Assembly (NCBI RefSeq): GCF_038002605.1
Contig: NZ_JBBOCT010000001.1
Span: forward strand, 620,001 to 684,000
DNA: 64,000 nt
Reading direction: 5' to 3'
Source: Bacillus sp. FSL K6-3431
Lineage (GTDB): Bacteria > Bacillota > Bacilli > Bacillales > Bacillaceae_C
A model generated the notes under the pieces. It ran no database searches, was not told the origin of the DNA, and saw only the letters and a list, made by a program, of their open reading frames with translations. Made by a program: the position numbers and the translations under genes. Below are positions 59,807 through 64,000 of the stretch, piece after piece; position 1 is the first letter of the stretch; each line of letters opens with the position of its first letter.

Positions 59807-61024
59807 ATGTTCGGCAAATCGATGTGTCCGTTTTATGTAATTTTATTTTGTATTCCTCTCTTAACTGGGTGTTGGGATAGTATAGATATTGAAAAAAGAG
59901 CAACAGTTCTCGGTCTTGCCATTGATGAAGCAGATCCGGAAGCCGCCGAAAAAGAAGATTATATCACCCACTTTCGCCAAAATCTCCCTAGGTCAGATCA
60001 GGATATGATTCGTTTGACCGCTCAAATCTCTGTGCCTGGTCGCATCCCTTTAGGTCCACAAACTGGTGGTGGTGGAGGAGAACAAGAACCCGTTTGGGTG
60101 CTAAGTAGCTATGGACATACAATTGACGATGCTTTACTAAATTTACAGCAGGAGTTAGCAGATGAACTATTCTTGGGCCATTTACGAATTATCGTGGTAA
60201 ATGAGAAATTAGCAAAAAAAGGCATTGAACGATTTAATGATTACTTGCGTCGTCAACCAGAAGTCAGACGGACCGCTTGGATGGCTGTTTCGAAAGAGGA
60301 GGCATCAAAATATATGGAAATAGCACCGAAGTTAGAACGTGTTCCAACGCTATATCTTACAAGCATGGTTTCAAATGCCGTTGATTTAGGTAAATTTCCA
60401 CATGATGATGTGGGAATATTTTGGAGGAATCTTTCAAGTAAAGGGCAAGATGGCTATCTTCCATATTTACAAATAAAAGGTTCTGAAAATGTTGAAATTA
60501 AAGGTCTTGCATATTTTAATGGAAATAAAATGCAAGGGACGATTGATCCAATTGAAATAGGAGGTCATATGTCTGTCATTGGAGAAAAAGAAGGCGGATA
60601 CGGGGCCTTCGTTTCAGTCCCCGGTACGGAGGAAAAAGTTTTAGTTCGTGCTGAAAGACGGAAATCTAAAATGAAAACAACAATTAAGGATGGGAAGCCA
60701 GTCATTCGAATAAAAATACGGTATGAAAGTGAAATTGAAGAAAAAGAGAATCATAAAATCAAATTAAATGATCCGAAAATCATTCAACAAATTGAAAAAC
60801 AAGCTACTAAAGATACAACTAAGTCGCTCGTAAATTTAATTAAAAAAATGCAGAAAGAGAAATCTGACATATTCGGTTTTGGCGAACATATTCGCGCCAA
60901 ACATCCAGCATATTGGCGTAAGGTAGTGAAAACAAAAGAAAATTGGCGCAACATCTATAAAGATGTGGAAGTTCATATCGAAATGGACACACATATACGT
61001 AGGGTGGGTATGAAAGCGAAATAG
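59807..61024 (+). CDS. spore germination lipoprotein, GerA-family C subunit
   Basis: A 405-residue lipoprotein of the Ger(x)C family. Lipobox LLTGC with Cys22 is followed by the family signature WDSIDIEKRATVLGLAIDEA, then an unusually glycine-rich GGGGGEQEP insertion and a long mixed domain with YLTSMVSNAVDLGKFP and GTIDPIEIGGHMSVIG. It completes the A-B-C receptor on the outer face of the inner spore membrane. GAAAGGCGG precedes the ATG. Confidence 0.95.
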   Translation: MFGKSMCPFYVILFCIPLLTGCWDSIDIEKRATVLGLAIDEADPEAAEKEDYITHFRQNLPRSDQDMIRLTAQISVPGRIPLGPQTGGGGGEQEPVWVLSSYGHTIDDALLNLQQELADELFLGHLRIIVVNEKLAKKGIERFNDYLRRQPEVRRTAWMAVSKEEASKYMEIAPKLERVPTLYLTSMVSNAVDLGKFPHDDVGIFWRNLSSKGQDGYLPYLQIKGSENVEIKGLAYFNGNKMQGTIDPIEIGGHMSVIGEKEGGYGAFVSVPGTEEKVLVRAERRKSKMKTTIKDGKPVIRIKIRYESEIEEKENHKIKLNDPKIIQQIEKQATKDTTKSLVNLIKKMQKEKSDIFGFGEHIRAKHPAYWRKVVKTKENWRNIYKDVEVHIEMDTHIRRVGMKAK

Positions 61025-61044
61025 AAAGCGTGGAGAAGTTGTAT

Positions 61045-61248
61045 ATGCTAGATATCGGCTATGCTAATTATATTATCGTCCTATTGATCATTACAGGAAT
61101 TCTCATATTACTCCTTGATGTAAAAGCATTTAATGAGGCTAAAATGAAAAAAGAGAAAAAGTTCTCGCAATTCCTTGGATGGATAAATATTACCATCGGG
61201 GTTGGATTATTTGTTGCTAACTGGACATATCAAAACTTGTTGTGGTAA
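61045..61248 (+). CDS. two-helix small protein, probable Ger receptor D subunit
   Basis: A 67-residue protein with two transmembrane helices (about 8-25 and 46-62) joined by a basic loop (FNEAKMKKEKKFSQFLG). It is the fourth gene of the ger operon, 20 bases after the C subunit. Small two-helix D subunits accompany several germinant receptors and tune their response, so that role is inferred by size and place. GTGGAG is 9 bases before the ATG at 61045; the GTG at 61030 lacks a site. Confidence 0.75.
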   Translation: MLDIGYANYIIVLLIITGILILLLDVKAFNEAKMKKEKKFSQFLGWINITIGVGLFVANWTYQNLLW

Positions 61249-61308
61249 TCTATGTGGTTAAATTCAGATAATTTTATTCGTATCCTTTATCACTCTCATT
61301 TTAAAACA

Positions 61309-61337
61309 GAAAAAAATCCGGCTAATATGCCGGATTT
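61309..61337 (-). terminator. rho-independent terminator of the LysM-3D gene
   Basis: AAATCCGGC (61314-61322) pairs with GCCGGATTT (61329-61337); on the minus strand the stem continues into seven or more T residues. It may also serve the converging ger operon. Confidence 0.85.
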
Positions 61338-61341
61338 AACT

Positions 61342-62139
61342 TTAATTTAAAACTTTTATTTTTACAGTCTGTACACCGTAGTTTATTGCATCAGATTTCG
61401 ATGGTATGAATATATCTATCTTATTCCCTTTAATGGCTCCACCTACGTCACCTGCGATGGCTACACCATATCCCTCTACTTCTACTTTTGATCCGAGCGG
61501 AATAATCGTAGGATCCACAGCAATTACTTTTTGATCGGGGTTAGCGCGAAGGTCTTGACCAGTCGCTGTTACTCCTGAACACCCTTCACAGGATGCCGTG
61601 TATGCTGTAGCACTTACAGTCAATTCTTTTCCCTTAACTGATGTTTCAGCAGGTGGTTGGGTTGCTTCTGCCTTTGCTTGAGTTGCTTCCGCCTTTGGTT
61701 GTGTTGATACTTCCTCTTGTGGATTAGAATTCAATGTACTATCAGGTTGCGCTTTAGCACTATTATTGCTTCCTGCACCCTTTTGAACAATCAATGTATC
61801 ACCAGGGTGAATTAAATCTGACTTTAGCTGATTCAATTGTACGATATCCCCTACTGTAGTACCATAAGCTACCGAAATACCCCACAGTGTATCTCCTTCT
61901 ACCACCGTATATTTTTCGCTTTCCTTATTTTCGCTAACGACTAGCTTTTGTCCAGGAAGTATCAATTCTGATGTAAGCTCATTTAATGTTTGTATGTGAC
62001 CAACACTTGAGCCTTGATCTTGCGATATGCTCCACAATGAGTCACCAGGTTGGACTTCATATGTAGTTGCGGATGCTCCTCCAGCTACAATACCTGTAAA
62101 AGTTGCTACCGCTGCAAAAGCAATTAGAGTTTTTCTCAT
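61342..62139 (-). CDS. secreted LysM and 3D-domain cell-wall protein (YocH-like)
   Basis: A 265-residue exported protein: signal peptide (cleaved near ASA-TT, residue 24), two LysM repeats (about 27-70, YEVQPGDSLWSISQ, and 76-120, YTVVEGDTLWGISV), a Pro/Glu/Ala/Thr linker with the repeat KAEATQ, and a C-terminal 3D (double-psi barrel, MltA-like) domain with TAYTASCEGCSG, DPTIIPLGSKVEV and the DVGGAIKGNKIDIF Asp triad. This is the YocH/Rpf-like muralytic type. A pair of TGTTAG boxes lies upstream, but with the wrong spacing for a WalR site. AGGAGGATATG leads the ATG. Confidence 0.92.
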   Translation of the reverse strand: MRKTLIAFAAVATFTGIVAGGASATTYEVQPGDSLWSISQDQGSSVGHIQTLNELTSELILPGQKLVVSENKESEKYTVVEGDTLWGISVAYGTTVGDIVQLNQLKSDLIHPGDTLIVQKGAGSNNSAKAQPDSTLNSNPQEEVSTQPKAEATQAKAEATQPPAETSVKGKELTVSATAYTASCEGCSGVTATGQDLRANPDQKVIAVDPTIIPLGSKVEVEGYGVAIAGDVGGAIKGNKIDIFIPSKSDAINYGVQTVKIKVLN

Positions 62140-62295
62140 TCATATCCTCCTTTTTTTGTTAGCTAAGATTAACTAACACTGTCTAGACTAACAGAAAGTT
62201 GTTGCAAAGGAATATCAATCAGATGTTCATCTAATTACAGTTTTATTTCATAGAATCAATTATTGGATTACTGTAGGATTATACCCGCAATCATT

Positions 62296-63498
62296 TTAGC
62301 CATTATTATTTTGAGCAATCCCAATACTTTCCTTACTAGCTCTTATAGTAAAGATAATAACGATTAGGAAAAAACAGCTTGATATTCGAAATAAATGATC
62401 AATTCCTACAAAATTTGCAATTCCACCAAAAATTAACCCACTCAAACCAATACCTAGGTCAATTGCAGAATAAAACATACCATTTGCTACTCCTCTTCGT
62501 AATCTAGGGGTTTTGGCGAGTACCCACGCTTGAAGCGCCGGGATTAAAGAACCGTAACCCGCTCCAAAGAAAATACCTGAAATGACGATACCAACCCAAG
62601 TGGTAGAGTAGGAAAGAACCCACATAGCGATGAATGTAAATAACGAGCAATATATTACCAATCCTTTTGGACCATTCCGATCAAACCATCTACCCGTAAT
62701 TGGTCGAATGATTGTAGCCATCACTGCGTTTACTAGATAAAAAAGAAATATTTGTTTGATATCTCTTTCTTCCGCAAAAATCACGATAAACGTGACAATT
62801 GTTCCATAACCAAAGGTTGCTAATAAAGTTACGAACGCGGGATACCAACTAGATTTCTCAATTAAGGAACCAAAAAAGGAAAACTTCACATCCTTACGCG
62901 TCAATTTTTTCACGTCCTCAGGAGTTTTATACTCTATGAGGGATAACAAAATAAATGCAATCGTACCGAGTATAGCCGAAATAACAATAATTACAGAAAA
63001 GTTGTAGTTTTGATAAATATAAATGCCTAAACTAGGCGCGATGATCATACCTATTGTCATCGATAATCCAAAATAACCCATGCCCTCTCCTAGCCTAGAG
63101 TTAGGCACAACATCAACTGCAGCTGTTCCATTCACAGTTGTCGACCAGCCCCACATCACCCCGTGCGCCATACGGATTAGCATGAGAAGCATGACTATCT
63201 GAGTGAGTGGATAAATAATAGTCATTATTAATAATGCTGCGGCACCAAATAAAACAAGGTATTTTCTAGCACTAAACTCTAATAAATACCCAATAAACGG
63301 TCTGATGATCACAGCTCCAATCGAAAACATTGCTGTAATAAGGCCAATTTCAAATCCAGATGCACCCAATGATTTCACATACGGAGGTAATGTTGGAATC
63401 AACATTTGAAAGCTCATAAACACGAATAAATTCGCGATCACTATCATCGTAAAAGATTTAGTCCATAAACGTGCATTTAATTGTTTTATTCCTTGCAT
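62296..63498 (-). CDS. MFS transporter
   Basis: A 400-residue major-facilitator protein with 12 helices. MLIPTLPPYVKSLGASGFEIGLITAMFSIGAVIIRPFIGYLLEF spans helices 1-2, with the loop GRWFDRNGPKGLVIY in the second half and GAGYGSLIPALQAWVL later. It resembles the YwoG/YfkL group of Bacillus exporters; the substrate is unknown. AGGTG precedes the ATG by 6 bases. No regulator gene is next to it. Confidence 0.85.
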   Translation of the reverse strand: MQGIKQLNARLWTKSFTMIVIANLFVFMSFQMLIPTLPPYVKSLGASGFEIGLITAMFSIGAVIIRPFIGYLLEFSARKYLVLFGAAALLIMTIIYPLTQIVMLLMLIRMAHGVMWGWSTTVNGTAAVDVVPNSRLGEGMGYFGLSMTIGMIIAPSLGIYIYQNYNFSVIIVISAILGTIAFILLSLIEYKTPEDVKKLTRKDVKFSFFGSLIEKSSWYPAFVTLLATFGYGTIVTFIVIFAEERDIKQIFLFYLVNAVMATIIRPITGRWFDRNGPKGLVIYCSLFTFIAMWVLSYSTTWVGIVISGIFFGAGYGSLIPALQAWVLAKTPRLRRGVANGMFYSAIDLGIGLSGLIFGGIANFVGIDHLFRISSCFFLIVIIFTIRASKESIGIAQNNNG

Positions 63499-64000
63499 GA
63501 TAGCACCTACATTTCCTTATAAATCAATGAATCTACTTATTCTTACATCTATTAAACATATAGCGAAAAAATAAAAAAAACAAGCAAACTAATTCGGATT
63601 ACGGAATATCGATAAATAGCTACATATAAAAAGGCGCCAGCGCCATGTAGGAAAAGGAAAATGCAATATCGGATAGACCGGATGTTCTAACCTGGCTCAC
63701 ACTGCACATCTCAGGTTAGATAAAGATGAGCCGCTTGGCGCGATAACTAAATTATATTTGTATCCCAAAGGTATACCCTTCTACTGGGACTAAATAATAC
63801 ATATTAACCTATTCTATAAAATCAGGGTAAATATACGTATCCATCGTAATTTTTTCCCTTCACGCGCTTGAAGAAGGTGTCTTCTTTCGGTAAACAGATA
63901 AATAATAAGACGCGACATCTAAAACATGCTATAATACTTTGGATAATCTATATGGTTAGTAAACGACATTAAATATACTGTTATAAATATTGATGTATCA
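63499..64000. other. intergenic right edge with structured element
   Basis: No gene is seen up to the window edge. It holds the GC-rich element at 63633-63741; the remainder is AT-rich. Confidence 0.5.
63633..63741. repeat. GC-rich, multiply folded intergenic element
   Basis: The ends GGCGCCAGCGCC (63633-63644) and GCCGCTTGGCGC (63730-63741) are imperfect inverted repeats. Inside, TCTAACCTG (63686-63694) and CAGGTTAGA (63712-63720) are perfect arms, and ATCGGAT-AGA-CCGGAT is a further dyad. GC content is clearly above the surroundings and there is no ORF. It could be a small repeat element or a structured RNA. Confidence 0.5.

Noticed and set aside
62140..62215. WalR box upstream of the YocH-like gene
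   Set aside because: Two TGTTAG boxes are present on the minus strand but start 15 bases apart, not the 11 required for TGTWAH-N5-TGTWAH.

Overview
The window is an AT-rich chromosome segment of an endospore-forming low-GC Gram-positive bacterium of the Bacillaceae. Spore genes say so directly: spoVB, the sporulation-type diadenylate cyclase cdaS, sspN-tlp, a GerA-family germinant receptor operon and an RsbR-type stressosome protein. The block acnA, (fbpB-like), sspN, tlp, yneP, yneQ, yneR, plsY, yneT, parE, parC keeps the order known from Bacillus subtilis. The short AT-rich intergenic repeats and the arginine operon placed beside parC would fit an Oceanobacillus/Virgibacillus-like genus, but that is an inference.

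The left third (1-30 kb) is accessory in character: small regulator-plus-effector cassettes separated by decaying DNA. They include an esterase; an ArsR-rhodanese regulator with an MFS exporter; a deoxyribosyltransferase-like protein; dbpA; a Blt-like polyamine/drug locus (MerR regulator divergent from a BltD-like acetyltransferase and a MATE pump); a base-excision-repair pair (Fpg-like and endonuclease IV-like); a SufR-like regulator beside superoxide dismutase; ywhD, a ferredoxin and a flavin reductase; spoVB; cdaS; a C45 acyltransferase; a TetR-EmrB pair; and a MarR-controlled quinone/aromatic detoxification operon whose last gene is truncated. Pseudogenes (LysE exporter, GGDEF protein, FMN reductase, unidentified relics) lie among them. 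A 1.2-kb gene-free stretch after an orphan histidine kinase carries three direct repeats that resemble a Tn7-type transposon end.

The middle (30-45 kb) holds a small membrane protein, a bacterial stay-green homologue, and the arginine biosynthesis operon argCJBD-carAB-argF. All are on the minus strand, and the operon starts from one promoter that overlaps an ARG-box-like palindrome. Its CarA subunit lacks the catalytic cysteine of the glutaminase site. Topoisomerase IV (parE-parC) follows upstream on the same strand.

The right third (45-64 kb) is core metabolism, spore and stress functions: plsY, a CapA-like protein, the yne genes, aconitase with CcpC-like sites, a secreted nuclease, a GlsB/YeaQ membrane protein, a lytic transglycosylase, an RsbR-like STAS protein, a YflT-type general stress protein, a four-gene germinant receptor operon with a probable sigma-G promoter, a LysM-3D cell-wall protein and an MFS transporter. 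Three copies of a short inverted-ended repeat flank plsY and capA, and a GC-rich structured element lies near the right edge. No rRNA, tRNA or CRISPR array was seen.
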